64,000 bases of DNA, from positions 83,805 to 147,804 of the forward strand of contig WSUB01000105.1 of NCBI GenBank assembly GCA_019633425.1, read 5' to 3'. Below, in pieces: positions 1 through 11,537 of this stretch. The DNA comes from Tulasnella sp. 424. Its lineage: Eukaryota; Basidiomycota; Agaricomycetes; Cantharellales; Tulasnellaceae. Both the position numbers and the translations under genes were made by a program. Within the stretch, counting starts at the first letter, position 1. Each line of letters opens with the position of its first letter. A model generated the notes under the pieces. It worked only from the letters and a program-made list of their open reading frames with translations. It had not been told where the DNA came from and did no database searches.

Positions 1-311
1 GGAGGCACCGAACTCCGCCGTCCCTATCCCAGTATCGTTAACGAAATGTATATGTTTTCCCTGAGCGCGACCTCGCCGACCCTTGCTTTCCTTACGTGTA
101 TCACAGCGGTCCATTTACCTCTTTCGGTCTGGATAAATCTCGGCATCACGTGGGACGCGATTAAGGAACAGCAACGACCAGTCGTGGTCCAAATTTTTTT
201 GGAACACGTCGTTCACTTCGTCTCAAGAGCATTGCGCTCTACAGTCAATCAGCGTCTTCTCTCTCATTGCTCTATTTCGATAGCTCCAAACGCTTAGCCC
301 TGGCACCTAGA
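1..311. other. Intergenic, upstream of F-box-like gene
   Basis: I see no gene here. It is presumably promoter and 5' UTR of the F-box-like gene that starts at 312. No clear TATA box or RNA gene is visible. Confidence 0.4.
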
Positions 312-1256
312 ATGGAGTCGACTCAGCCAGAGGACCCTCAGGCCCGCCGTGGGCTCGCGCCCCGTCTTCCGCCGGAACTCTGCGACATGGTCCTCTCCGA
401 ATCCCTTCCCCGCAATGCTTGGAACTTCCGACGCGTATGTCGTAGATGGAACAGCTACGTATTGGGAACGTTGGCTCCGAAGAGGTGGCTACCGAGAACG
501 TCAATCTTCGTTCGAGGTCCCCAGAGTTGGATATTCTTCCGCGCTGCCAGAGGGGTCTTCGACGACGACCTCCCCTCAAACACTACGGGGTCGCAGTCAT
601 GGGGTCCAAATGAGGGTGGATGTCGGGAAATATTACCCCCTACTGTCCTGACCTCGACGCGCTTCGAGTGTACGCGTCTAGTCGGGGTTGACGTCGCACA
701 ATTCGAACCGGCAGCTGCGCCCCTTCACCCCTGGCACCTGAGGGAATTAATTATGAAACTGGAAGATGAAGTGCAAGTCCTCTTTCGGCTCCCCACGGCG
801 GAAACCGGGGTCGAGACGTTCAAACACGCAGTGGTCAACTCTCTCGCGTTGGCAGAGCGAACGAAACCGACCCTTACTTTACGATGGAGGGAGCTGTTTA
901 CAAGAACGATCGCTTCAAGTTCACTCGAGGAAGACCTGATATCATTCGAAAGGAGGACTCTGCTAGGCGATGACAGCCCTTCGGTACTGTGGGTCGCGGA
1001 TGGAGAGGATGGATGCCCCGGAAGGTGGTTTAGCGCGCGAAATATCGTGCGCACGAGCCCTGAAGGAGAGCGGCTCACCTCAAGCCGTATTAGAGAGAGC
1101 TGGAGGTGCCGTCGACGATGCAAAGGAGAGGGAAGGAGTGTCATGCAGGATGAGGAGGATGAGGACTTGGTGGGCTCGGACGGCTACGACGCGGATGTCG
1201 AGAACGAAGGGCCTCCTAGCGACTCTGAGATATTCGATGGGCCAATCTCAGACTAA
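312..1256 (+). CDS. F-box-like domain protein
   Basis: Single-exon gene of 314 codons. Residues 19-47 carry a F-box-like motif, with LPPELCDMVLSE followed by FRRVCRRWN. This is the usual LP.EL...I...L......R.VC..W pattern of fungal F-box proteins, which act as substrate adaptors of SCF ubiquitin ligases by binding Skp1. The remainder shows no leucine-rich or WD repeats that I recognise. The C-terminal ~45 residues are strongly acidic (for example DEEDEDLVGSD). I chose the ATG at 312 because it directly precedes the F-box. The open frame extends further upstream but without another ATG. Family membership is inferred from the motif alone and the substrate is unknown. The gene stands alone, with more than 4 kb of non-coding sequence downstream. 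Confidence 0.6.
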   Translation: MESTQPEDPQARRGLAPRLPPELCDMVLSESLPRNAWNFRRVCRRWNSYVLGTLAPKRWLPRTSIFVRGPQSWIFFRAARGVFDDDLPSNTTGSQSWGPNEGGCREILPPTVLTSTRFECTRLVGVDVAQFEPAAAPLHPWHLRELIMKLEDEVQVLFRLPTAETGVETFKHAVVNSLALAERTKPTLTLRWRELFTRTIASSSLEEDLISFERRTLLGDDSPSVLWVADGEDGCPGRWFSARNIVRTSPEGERLTSSRIRESWRCRRRCKGEGRSVMQDEEDEDLVGSDGYDADVENEGPPSDSEIFDGPISD

Positions 1257-2270
1257 GGATAAGCCAGTACCCCCCATCCTTGTTGCGAAGTTGACTGAGC
1301 GTACAACGGGGGCCCCTTAGCTCCAACTTCGGGGTAAGCCGACTTTTTTCCATCTTTCATCTCCGATCATTCCATTAAAGAATTTGGAAATCCCTCATCA
1401 TAGCCTTTGGCTACCAACGCAAAGAACTCTGTGTGTGCCGTATGCATCCCTCGGGCTGGACCGGGTCAATTCTACCCATTTCCCCCCCTCTCGAGTCCGT
1501 CCAGCTCAGTCAAGTCATATCGATAGCGGACGCTGCATCCTGTGTATTATCACTTGTAATTCAATATCGCCGTCTTAGAAGCAAAAGGCGAACTCGGGTC
1601 TAAAAATGCACATCATCGAAGAAACCCCCGATGCGGCCCGGACGCTGGTCCTCCCCTTCCCGTTTTTGCACAGCTTCTGCCTCGAGGATGCCTCGGGGTA
1701 TTGGAAAGACAACTGTCAGGAACGCTCAAAGAGTGAGCGAACGCGCGCAAGTGGAAAACGGACAATAGGGTGCTTGCGTGTAACGTTATCGTCTGGTTTG
1801 CCTAAGACGGTATCTGGGTCTCCGGGAACGTAGTTATCCAAATGCGGCCTCAGCGATGGCTGGCGAGAGTTCGGAATCTTGCAAACCGGTACTCTCTACA
1901 CCAGGCAAATGCGTTGCCATAAGGTCCACGATCGTTCAAACCCCTTTTTTCGGGAAACAGCAGTGTCTCGGTATAGCGTAGCAGTGCACAGCGGGATGTG
2001 ATACCGACCACCGCTCAGAACACGACACTTGGAACAACTTTCATTCGATACTAATACAACCTAACTAGTAATGAAAGCGATTCTGGGGTGTGTCCTGATA
2101 TCAAACACTGAACGCGCGCAAGTCTCATCAGACATGGCAACCTCGCGCGATAGGTGGCACGGGATTGCGTCTCGAGCTTGGACGTCCATCAGAAGGGAAG
2201 AAAGATGGTTAGAACGACTTGAACCTTTCCACTCTTAGACTAGGCCCAAATGTCCTTGTCATTTGATTGA

Positions 2271-2296
2271 GGGGGGGGGGGGAGGGGGAGGGGGGG
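2271..2296. repeat. Poly-G tract
   Basis: A run of G broken only by two single A residues. It could form a G-quadruplex on the plus strand. A near-identical composition recurs at 3693-3724. Confidence 0.9.
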
Positions 2297-3692
2297 TAGG
2301 CTTTCATAGATATGAACGAACTTTACCGATTCGTCATTTTTGCTCAGTTTTTCGAGGGACGATTCACCGGATTGGGACTTACCTCCGGGGCTATGCCTCG
2401 TTGCTTTTCGAACAATAGAACGTCTGATGGGTAGAGTTAACATTGGGTGCCAAGTTAGGTGTCTCACGATGGACGGTTTCAGCGCGAAACCGCCCAGCTG
2501 ATTACGCGTGCAAACGATTTGTAACTCCGAACCATGAGAATATTAGAATTGATGACCTGCTGTCCACCTCGAAGGAGGGTAGTGCTGCCTGTCCTGCTCT
2601 AGTGGGTATGTACTAAAGATTAGTCATCCTCTTGTCCATAGCGGAGTCCGGGCAGGGTGAAAACCCGAACACCGGGATAAGAGTTCTCAAATAGATTGTT
2701 CCAATGCTTAGATAATCTGCCTCCGTGCACGCAGATACGCATTCAAGGCTTTCATCCCATGTCTAAATCTCAGTGGCTGTCCAATGATCGTCGCCGTGGG
2801 TCTGGTGATCATATGTAAGCTGCGCCGCACAAGCCCCATTAGACGCAATACCTCGCGTCACACCTTCCCCTCGAGATCTTCCATCTTTCTGTATCGAAAC
2901 CCCGTGTATCTTTCGTTTGTCGATCGAAGAAACGAAGCTATAGGTTATCTTATCCCTCGAAAAGCCCTCAAGGAGGAGCGAGGACGATACTTTGAGGGAG
3001 ATAAGGCATGGAGCTGATCTGACGTCGTAGTTTGGCCGTTAGGTCATCACTTCTTCTAAGTCTGATTCGTTTGCTGCGGTTTGCCTTGAGGTGCGCACGC
3101 AGTGACTCGAGGATACCGGTCCTCCGTCACGACCTTCTGCAAAACCACATGCTCTTTCCACGCCCGCAATTTAGCAGCGGAATGACGTCGGGCCGCGGCG
3201 TTTAGGGGTTGCCAACAGTAACAGCGGAACGTGCCGCAGCGCGGTACCGCGCTCCCCTGCGATAAATCGGAGTTTGAAAGCGCGCGGGAAACCTTCTCTA
3301 CAGTGCGGGTCGTACTTTGGGAGCGGGCATCGTGACCACTCGGAGATGCCCGAGTCCAATACCTATGGGTCGGGCGCACCACTTGACTCGCGCCTCCCAT
3401 TGAATCGAGCATCACCACCCCCGAAACGTGTTTCCTCTTGTGTTAGTAAGGACCAACGCGGCCGAAAGGAGTTTATCAAAACACATGTAACTGTTTGCAG
3501 CTGGGCTCTCGACTCTTAATCTTATCAGGAGACCGAGGGTGGTGCAGTGGCAACCGCTGCATATCGGACGGCGAAGGAGATTCTCGTGAACCCAACGTCC
3601 GACAAACCCGATATGGTGAATTTGTTATGCTCGAAGCACGCAATATAGATTGAGCGGCGTTTCGACCAAGAATTGTTCCATGGAACAAACTT

Positions 3693-3724
3693 GGGGGGGG
3701 GGGGGGGAGGGGGAGGGGGAGGGG
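3693..3724. repeat. Poly-G tract
   Basis: About 32 bp of G interrupted by three single A residues, with the same G-run/A/G-run layout as the tract at 2271. No gene lies close by. Confidence 0.9.
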
Positions 3725-5235
3725 TCTAACTGGCATGTGAACAGCGACGGTGCGCTCATACTCGAACTGGCAGGTGCGAACTTTCTGGTTTGAAAGGTTT
3801 AGACGCCTTGTACGGCCTCGATGAAATGAAAGTATCTGTCTCTTTGGGATTAGCTTTACGTTGCTTATTTGGTTCTCCGCGATAATTTTTTTTTGGTCAG
3901 TTTCTACGTTCCAGCGCGATAGAAGGACGCGTCAGCGTCGCGCCATCCCAACATGAGGTTGACGACGTTCGGGTTCGCCGGTTCTGATGATGGCCTCGGT
4001 CAATAAGTGACGTTGGGTTGCTCGAAGACGCGCCACTACTCGCTCCCAGCTCCCAAGACATGCGTTCTCCTTAAGGCAACCACAGGACTATGGGGCGTTA
4101 TATCATTACTCTGTGTTGACAAAGGTTAGGTCTGGGAAAAATAGGGCAGACACGTTGCGGTGCAGAGCGGTTTTTTTGCAGAACCAAGGAGAGCGAAAGG
4201 CGTAAATAACTCGTTGGCCTCGGTCCATATGGCTGCACTGGCAGTGAAAGGATGCAGCGTTATTCTTACTCCCAAAGATACGACGACGGAGCTCCGTTCA
4301 TATTTCGATGCACTGGTGTTGCGAATATATGACATCCATTTCGTGCTAAAGGTTTAGGTAGTGATAAGATTTGGCCGGACGGAACTGAGTCTGGCAATAG
4401 ATAGAAACAAAATTAGGCGTGTGAAGTTCTATGGACTTACGTCAGCAAGCGACCATGTGAACACTCCAAAGCCTCTTCTTCGCAACGCACTGCCACCCAA
4501 TCAAATACCCCCCGAAACGCAAGGAAAATGCGTCACCGAGACGTGCCGATTCCCCTGTGGTTGCCTGCCGACTCTACCCTTGGTTGGGCGATGAGCGGGA
4601 AAGCTGTGGCTGTCTGTGCGGCGGAGGGACTGTCTGAATCGAGGCTTTCACGGAGAACCCGTTAATGGCCAAAAGCCCGCTATAGAGGATCGAAAACGAG
4701 GCGATGTTGGTCGAAACACTTTAGGTTTCCGTTCCAACGGTGCCTTTATCTCCTATCAGGTTTTTGGAGAAAAAAATACCTCAGTCCACGTATCACTCTG
4801 TCATTGGAGGGTGGGAAGTGAGATATGGCTTTGGCGCGGTGAATGCCACGCGACAATTACGGTCTCCTGTGCGTGCCAAAAGATATCAAAGCTAACGGAT
4901 CCCTTGCACAGCAATTATAGCTTCTATCGGCGACCCGGGTAATCCTCGCTACATCCGACCGAGAGCGATAGGAGTTCCCTTGCATCTAGCATCGAATGTT
5001 ATGGCCAGCTGTGCTTCCTGGTACCTTCCATATGCTACCCGCCGTCCTTCCAAGGTTCGGGCCGTCATAGCACGAAAACGGCAAAGGCCAGTAGAGCTGA
5101 TGCCTCATGTTCTATCGTTCCCTTCCCCTGGACTCAGAAAAGGAAACCTTCGACAGACTCAAGATAGGCCCTGCAAAAAAGACCCTGGGGCTTCTTTCGA
5201 TTCTCCCTTCCTCAAACACGAGCTCTGCCTCATCC

Positions 5236-5243
5236 ATATAAAG
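5236..5243 (+). promoter_or_regulatory. TATA-like box of zinc-finger gene 1
   Basis: ATATAAAG followed by ACCCC, about 180 bp before the ATG at 5419. Zinc-finger gene 2 has a very similar ATATAAGGACCCC at 9831, suggesting the promoter was duplicated with the gene. Confidence 0.5.
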
Positions 5244-5418
5244 ACCCCTCCTGCTGCGACCTGACCTTCCATCCCCGACCTCTGACTCCGAGAGTGTATG
5301 AACCCCTCCCCTCCGCTCTCATCATCTAAATCATAGTCCACTTTCACCACCACTCACCCTCCATCACCAACTCTCCTCCCCCCCAACGTCTACATTGTCC
5401 TTCGTGTGATTTCATAAC

Positions 5419-7109
5419 ATGCCCGCCTCAACCCTCTCATCATCCCACCGTACACATAGGCATTCAACAGCCGGCCACGCAACCTGCAAAGTCGGTCGAT
5501 GCCCGTTCAATGGCACAAGGCCACAAGTGATCAAGCATGAAGTTCAGGAGCATCTTCTCAGGCAAGTTTGCTGACACGTCGCACTCTCCCCTGATCGACA
5601 CGGCACTTACATACTTCACCTAAACAGGAGGTTTTTCTGTTGCGCCTGCGACAAGACCCTCTCCAGTGTGAGCATCTATCCATTTCAAAGGCTGTGCTTT
5701 CTTGTAGGGCTTGGGCAAAGACTAAATTCATCCCCTCCCCGTCTGTCATCCACCACAGTTCGAGTCTCTGAGAACGCACGCCAACAGCCAGTACGTATTC
5801 TATCCACCTACGTTCTTGATGATCCACTCACAATTTCTTCTACAGGCACTTCAGAAACAGGTTGTTCAAGTGCGAGACGTGCGACACCGTGTATCTCGAC
5901 CCAGCCCGCCTGGCAAAGTGCCGCAAGAGGCATCGCGGTCAGTTCCGCTGCCCAGAACCAGGCTGCATTTACCAGTGAGCTCTTGGCCGCTCGTGTCTCT
6001 CGACATGGGAACGACCTTACTAATCACCCCCTGGGGTTGACAGCAATGCGCGGAAGAACTCGGTGGTGCGTCACATGAAGACCCAACACCACCGCGTCGC
6101 AGAAGAAGACGACATCCCATTCGACAAGCACCTCAGCAGCGCTGAACCGCCTAAGATGCGGCGTGTTGGTTCTACGTCTGCTTCGTCGCCGTCAGCTTTG
6201 CCCGGGTCTGTAGAGTCGTTGTTGGGCATCCCCTCCCAGGGACCGTCCGACGATGAGCTCTTCCGGCTGTCCGAGGAGAAGCGTCGACTTGTGATGGAGC
6301 TTACTAGGAAGGAACACGCACAGTGGATGGGCGGCGACGAGGCGTTGAGGGCTGCGGTACCAGACTATCCTGTGTGGACTCAACGCGATCATCCCTACGG
6401 ACGCGCCCCCTCTCTGGAACCCGAGTCTTCCAAGAACGACCATGAATCAGACTCGTCGTCGTTGACGCCCGAGTTCGTCGTCTCCTCTCCGGAGCAGGTT
6501 GATGTATCGCATGTCCCGTCCAGCACCACCTTGAAGGCTTGGGCTCCACAGGCCTCGCCTGATATGACCACAGCCCCCTCATCGTCTGGACTACTCGTCC
6601 CTTCCAACGCCTTCTTCCTCCCAACGTCCAGCCCTCGCTCTTCGGTCTCGAACACCACCTCACCAGCATGGTTCGGCAGCGGCCACTCGTACTCCGACTC
6701 GATGCTCGGGAACTTCAGCACCTCGACTCACCCCTTCCCCATCCCCTCACCCTCCTTGACTTCCGATGCATTCAACGTTCCCGCTCTGGAGAAATCCACC
6801 CTCTTCTCACCCAACACATCATCATCACCACTTTCATCACCTCAACCATGGCTCTCCCCAGTCACACCACATCAAGATAATTTCCTCACATCCGCACTCT
6901 ACGATAATAACGGCAGCGCGGGCTACGGTAGCCAATACTCGGACGATTCGTCGCTGTCCTCTCAAGATTCCCTTTTCCTCACCTCCCCCAACCCGACATT
7001 TGGCTTCCTCGGCGTTAATCCTCAAGCGCACCACGTTCAAGACGTCAAGTCCGAATGTAGCAGCACCGCCTACTTCGCCGCGTGGTTGGAACCCGCCAGC
7101 GAGACCTGA
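5419..7109 (+). CDS. C2H2 zinc-finger transcription factor-like protein (paralogue 1)
   Basis: Five exons by my reading (5419-5561, 5628-5667, 5759-5790, 5846-5974, 6044-7109), giving 1410 nt and 469 residues in frame. Four zinc-finger-like motifs fill residues 23-130: C23/C28/H40/H45, C52/C55/H68/H73, C81/C84/C97/H101 and C107/C112/H125/H130. The third is a C-C-C-H variant (CX2CX12CX3H). The long last exon encodes a Ser/Pro/Thr-rich, probably disordered tail, as expected of an activation or repression region. A nuclear DNA-binding role is inferred from the fingers; targets are unknown. Intron 1 is a GC-AG intron (AG|GCAAGT). Intron positions match those of paralogues 2 and 3 downstream. It is the longest of the three and probably the most complete. 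Main uncertainty: the N-terminal exon, supported by phase and by the extra finger. Confidence 0.8.
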
Positions 7110-8182
7110 ACGCCGCAAGGCGTATCTCGCTATTTTATGGTGCCAACGCCAGCTTTTTTAACGACCCCCATCCATTTTGTGATGACGACCCTTTCTTTCC
7201 CCTCTTCCCGCATCTCGATTCTCGTCTCGGGCTCCCAATTCCTCTCGTCGCGCCTCGGCTTCCGCTCGGCTCCTCCTATGCTCAAGCTCTTCCGCCTATC
7301 AGTCTCAGTCCCGGAATCGGTTTCCTTTCTCTCCTCCGTCTCGTCTTCGCCTCTCGGGAAATCTCGTTCGTCACAAAAAAAATTCAAAACCCCCTTTATT
7401 TTTGTAACACTACAACTTGAAGTCGAAAGGGATGGTCTGTCATGGTCCAGGGCGGCTCTGTGTCCTCGGCCCTGCCAGCCCATCTCGAAGTAGTCTGTCT
7501 TTTTCATCTTTTCTTTCTTTCTTTTTCAGATCTGGTCGAAAGGTTTTCTTCCTTCGTTTTATCCCTTGGATCAACCCACTACGCAAACGAACGGCCTCCA
7601 AGACGTTTTTGCCAGTGGGCAATCGGCGCCAGATTGACTTTTGGGCCTTGTATTTTTCCTTTTTATTTCCCTTTCACTCTTACTCGTCCTGTCGGGACAC
7701 TAAGGTGGGGGGCTTATTGGGGATCTCGGTCTGTCCGAATGGTCAGTTGCTTGGATGGGGCACTGATACAAGCTCGAGGACTGGGTTTTTACCCTACTGT
7801 GGAATCAGATAATAATCATATTAGCGTTGTAGTATTAGCTAGAGTACCCTGTCTCCCTCCCTTGTTGTCCTTGTAGTCTTAGTCCAATCTCTGTTTTCTA
7901 GATCAAACGAAATGTATCATTTGTACGTTGAATACGATTTGAGGGAGTCCTCTGTGGTGTCCCGGGTCCCCGTTCCCAAAAATGTCAACTCTGAGACCTC
8001 CCATCACCAACCACTTCCTTCCCCGCCTCGTTCCAGCTCACCTCACCCGCACGCCCCGATGAACTTGACTACCCCCCACAGCTTCCGATTTCTGAGAGAA
8101 ATTCGAAAGCGAACTAGGCATCGCAATCGACCCAAAGAATCGGTAGCGCTCTCTCACTGCCCGATTAGACTTTAGGTCACTT

Positions 8183-8199
8183 GGGGGGGGGGGGGGGGG
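8183..8199. repeat. Poly-G tract (17 G)
   Basis: An uninterrupted run of 17 G, the third such tract in the first 8.2 kb of the window. Confidence 0.9.
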
Positions 8200-9800
8200 T
8201 TCTTCACCCGCGAAACCCACGCTTGACTAAATGGGTAGGTCTTTTGACTCATAGAAGAACCGACCTTTTTTTCTTTCTTTCTACGTTTCCTCATCGGCTA
8301 ATTGTTCTAGACGACCAAACCCGCCCATCATCTCGATTCGGAAGTCTGCGGAAGGGCTCCTGGGTCGAAACGGGGTGAAGGGGGTACCTCTATCTATCCT
8401 TGATGACCGTGGGTCAAGGGTCTTCGGCTGCACCCAGCGTCTGAGACAGTGTAGCAAGATTTGTCGTATGAGGTGGCTTTTCGCTCCTTTCTCAGGGTTC
8501 TCAGCCAAGCTTAGAGACACGCAGTTTGCTTTCGATCGCTTTAAAATGCCTAGACGACGCTCGTCGCCAAAGCCAAGCTATTAAAGACTTCAATCTCAGA
8601 AGCTCTGGCAATATAGCCAATTCACGCCACCGGACTAGACGGTGTCCGACTTTGGAGGATGAAACGCGTGCTCCGACCGTTGGAGCTGCGGGTTTTCCAC
8701 TCTCCGACGGTCTGGCGCTGACCTACCTTCAACAGGTTCTGGAGTCGCTTCTGCGAGACCAGAAACTCTAGCGTTGATCGCTGTGAAGTAGAACCATATT
8801 CAATCTAAGAAGATGGCTCGTGGATGGAAATATTGGACGTGATTCTGGGGCATGCCTTTGCCATCCCTCGTTGAAAGGTCTCCGGGCCCGGAATGCTGTC
8901 CTGCGGTGAATCGGATCCAAGCGACACAGATCGAGTTTCTATTTTCGAAGACGCCGAAATTTAAGGTCAAGCTAGGGCTCCAGACTGAGACCATCTGTCA
9001 GTCAGGGTTTGCGGGTGAGCATCGTCCGGCACTGTCCACCGTATCGTTCTCGGGTCTTGTTTTCCACTTTTTCAAGGGTAGAGGAAGCAAGTATCATAGC
9101 AACGGTTTTGTGATTCTTTTGCTATCCACCGTGCTTATCCACGCGACACGAGGCACTATTATTTTACGTCTCGAAGTTGTCCGTACCGCGCCAGCCTGGC
9201 TAGGGGCCAAACAGCCCATACGAACGCCCTTAGTAAAAGCTTGTGCGCTTTTTTATGCCTCCGAGAGCTTTCAGCGTCGATCCACCTCGGATATTACTGC
9301 AGACCGTAGTGAGGCCGTCCCCGATGGCAAGTTAAGGGTTGCCACACGTTCCTGCGCCAGCTTGAAACGACAGAAGCACGGTAGCCCCCTAGCTCTGTAG
9401 ATCACGAACCACCTCACGACCAAATTTCCTACATCACAAGAGTCTAAGAGTCTCTTACCTCTTTCGATTTGACCGGATGTCCGCGTGGCTTTCTCTAAAC
9501 CCCCGGGAGCTTGGTATATGCGAAGAATCCAGTGTCCAGGCTCCGTGCGGATATCCTATGCCAGATGAAGGAGCACGCGGTCATCCTTTTGTGTCATCAG
9601 ACGTAAATATATTTCAAAGCTATTCAGAACGAAGATTCTTTCCATCCAAAGGGTTTAGGTCGAACAAGGCGGCAATGTGTGGGCGTGGTTGTTATGGAAT
9701 ACTCTATCCGTTCTAATTGGAGCACAGCCTGAGCGAACCCCACTATTACTCTTACTACGCCATCTGATAATTGCGGACAAAGACATCATTCTCTACTCGG

Positions 9801-9838
9801 ATTGGCGGCACCAAGTTCAGCCATAAACGCATATAAGG
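9801..9838 (+). promoter_or_regulatory. CCAAT (inverted) and TATA elements of zinc-finger gene 2
   Basis: ATTGG (inverted CCAAT) at 9801-9805 and ATATAAGG at 9831-9838 precede the ATG at 9980 by about 140-180 bp. The TATA context resembles that of paralogue 1. Confidence 0.5.
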
Positions 9839-9979
9839 ACCCCGCTCAAGGGACATCCCAACCCAAATCGCTCCCCTCTGACTGCACCGTCACCCTCTCT
9901 TCGCTTCCACTTGTTGCGTTCTAGCTCTCCGACTCAGCGAAAACCTCCAGTCTCGCCCATAGCCCAGAAACATCTCACT

Positions 9980-10675
9980 ATGATCCAGTGCGACGAATGT
10001 GGAAAACGTCTCTCGGTCAGCTCTCAATGGCTCAGTTTGACCTAAAAGTTCGGCATCTGATGTCTTCATCTTCTCCAGAATCGTGCTAGCCTTCGCGTGC
10101 ATATCAACTCTCAGTGCGAAACGCCATTTTCTTTCGTCACGGGAGCCTTCATTCTGACATCCCCGCTTATGTCGCAGACATAGGCAAGACAAGTGGCACT
10201 TTTGCGAGTGCGGGAGACCCTTCCTCGACCCAGCTGGGCGTTCGAGATGTCGGTCTCGCCATGCAAGGTCTTATGGGTGTTCGGCCCCGGGTTGTGGCTA
10301 TCGGTTAGTCTCGCTAGAGTACACCGATGGTATGCCCGTGCCGAACTGACCCATAGGGGCTAACCCTTCCCAAACAGAAATAGTCGAAAAGACTCTGTCA
10401 CCCAGCATATCAAGCGCCGTCACCAGAGTTTCCTCGATCTGCAAGTTCTAACCCTCCCGCCAAACAATGGGGACTGGGAACCTACGTTTAACCCGCATTT
10501 CGAATTCAACCCCGCTCCTCCGATACCGATTAATCATATGGACCTTCTACCCGCTGTTCCCGACTTCTCCCCACCACCATTGGACAGCGAAACAGCCTAC
10601 CTGTATTCGTCCCAAGCTTCGACGTACTATCCAGAGACGTCAACGTCCCCCGAAGCTTGGGGCGTTTTTTGTTAA
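9980..10675 (+). CDS. C2H2 zinc-finger protein (paralogue 2, short)
   Basis: Four exons (9980-10015, 10079-10113, 10178-10303, 10378-10675), 495 nt, 164 residues, with phase conserved at every junction. The fingers are C4/C7/H20/H25, then a second with C33/C35, C48 and H52, then C58/C63/H76/H81. They align one-to-one with fingers 2-4 of paralogue 1, sharing FLDPA/YLDPA in the C-C-C-H finger and the QH that closes the first. The N-terminal finger of paralogue 1 is missing. In the C-C-C-H finger the first cysteine pair is spaced CXC instead of CX2C. The tail (residues 82-164) is Pro/Ser/Tyr-rich and much shorter than in paralogue 1. Probably a nuclear DNA-binding protein; whether it is functional or a reduced copy cannot be told from sequence. 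Confidence 0.75.
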
Positions 10676-11234
10676 CCATCTTGGTGCAACGACCTCTCGA
10701 TGCCTTCCTCCAGCTTCCGTCCTTTGTATAATTATTTTCTCCTACCGCGAGCGCCAGCGGCCCTGGCGGACGGGGACCACATTCTTGTAGCCTAACATAT
10801 GTAATATCCTCGTATTTCACTGTATACTAGTAATGGCGTATTAGAGTACCTTTTATGATGCGGCGAGTTCCTGACTCTGGGAAATATGAATCACGTGGGG
10901 CGTGGCGGAAGAATCGCAGAATACCATGTTTGTTGACCGGTGTTGACCTCTATCTCCCACCGCCCGCTATCACAACAGCCCACTCTACTATCGCCATCGA
11001 CATCCTTTTATGAAGCAAAGTATGCGACAGGATCATTCAAGAGGTGCGCATGACGTGTCGAATATGACGTGAGATTGACCTAAAGACCCCCTTTCTAGAA
11101 CACAGGCCGCCTTCCATCCATCGTTATTTCGACTGACCCCTCTCAGTTGACTAACCGCTTACCGTCCACCATTTCTCTCATCCATCCCTCGACGGCGTCT
11201 CGCTATTAGTTTCGCAGTCTTCCAAACATGCCAT

Positions 11235-11537
11235 ATGTCTAGCTTTGGACGTCAATCCATATCCTCAAGCCCTGATCAACGACCGGTCAATTCACCTCCT
11301 CCCGCTCAATGGCAACAAGAAAATGGGCTTCATATAGTACTGGACCGAAGTACATGCATGGGGCCACCCCCGCGGACGACAGGGATACACTTGGGGTTCC
11401 CGTTGGCTCCTATCCCACCCCCGACCTCCCGCTGCCTACAACCAGCCAGCCATCGCGTCAGCGTCGACGGGCTCAATCCAATGACCATTAACCACCCTTC
11501 AGCTCCTTTCGGCTTTGCAGAAGGTGAGGTAATCTAG
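11235..11537 (+). pseudogene. Possible decayed coding remnant, Pro/Ser-rich
   Basis: An ATG-led frame of 100 codons rich in Pro and Ser ends near a plausible donor (GAAG|GTGAGG at 11520), but no in-phase acceptor follows. A second frame in the same stretch also looks coding-like. This would fit an indel in a former transcription-factor-like gene. No family is recognised and it may be chance. Confidence 0.15.

Larger units (their letters stand above)
1257..5418. other. Long gene-poor stretch
   Basis: About 4.1 kb without a convincing gene. The open frames on either strand are short, lack splice context and do not resemble known families. Two long poly-G tracts lie inside (listed separately). 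The last ~180 bp is the promoter and leader of the first zinc-finger gene. The rest may be old, decayed sequence. Confidence 0.4.
7110..9979. other. 3' UTR and intergenic stretch
   Basis: The first several hundred bases are T/C-rich and probably hold the 3' UTR of zinc-finger gene 1. I recognise no further gene. A 17-G run lies at 8183. The last ~150 bp form the promoter of zinc-finger gene 2. Confidence 0.4.

Noticed and set aside
3532..3610. tRNA-like stretch (GGTGCAGTGGCAACCGCTGCA)
   Set aside because: It suggests a D-arm, but there is no T-arm consensus and no pairing acceptor stem at the right distance.
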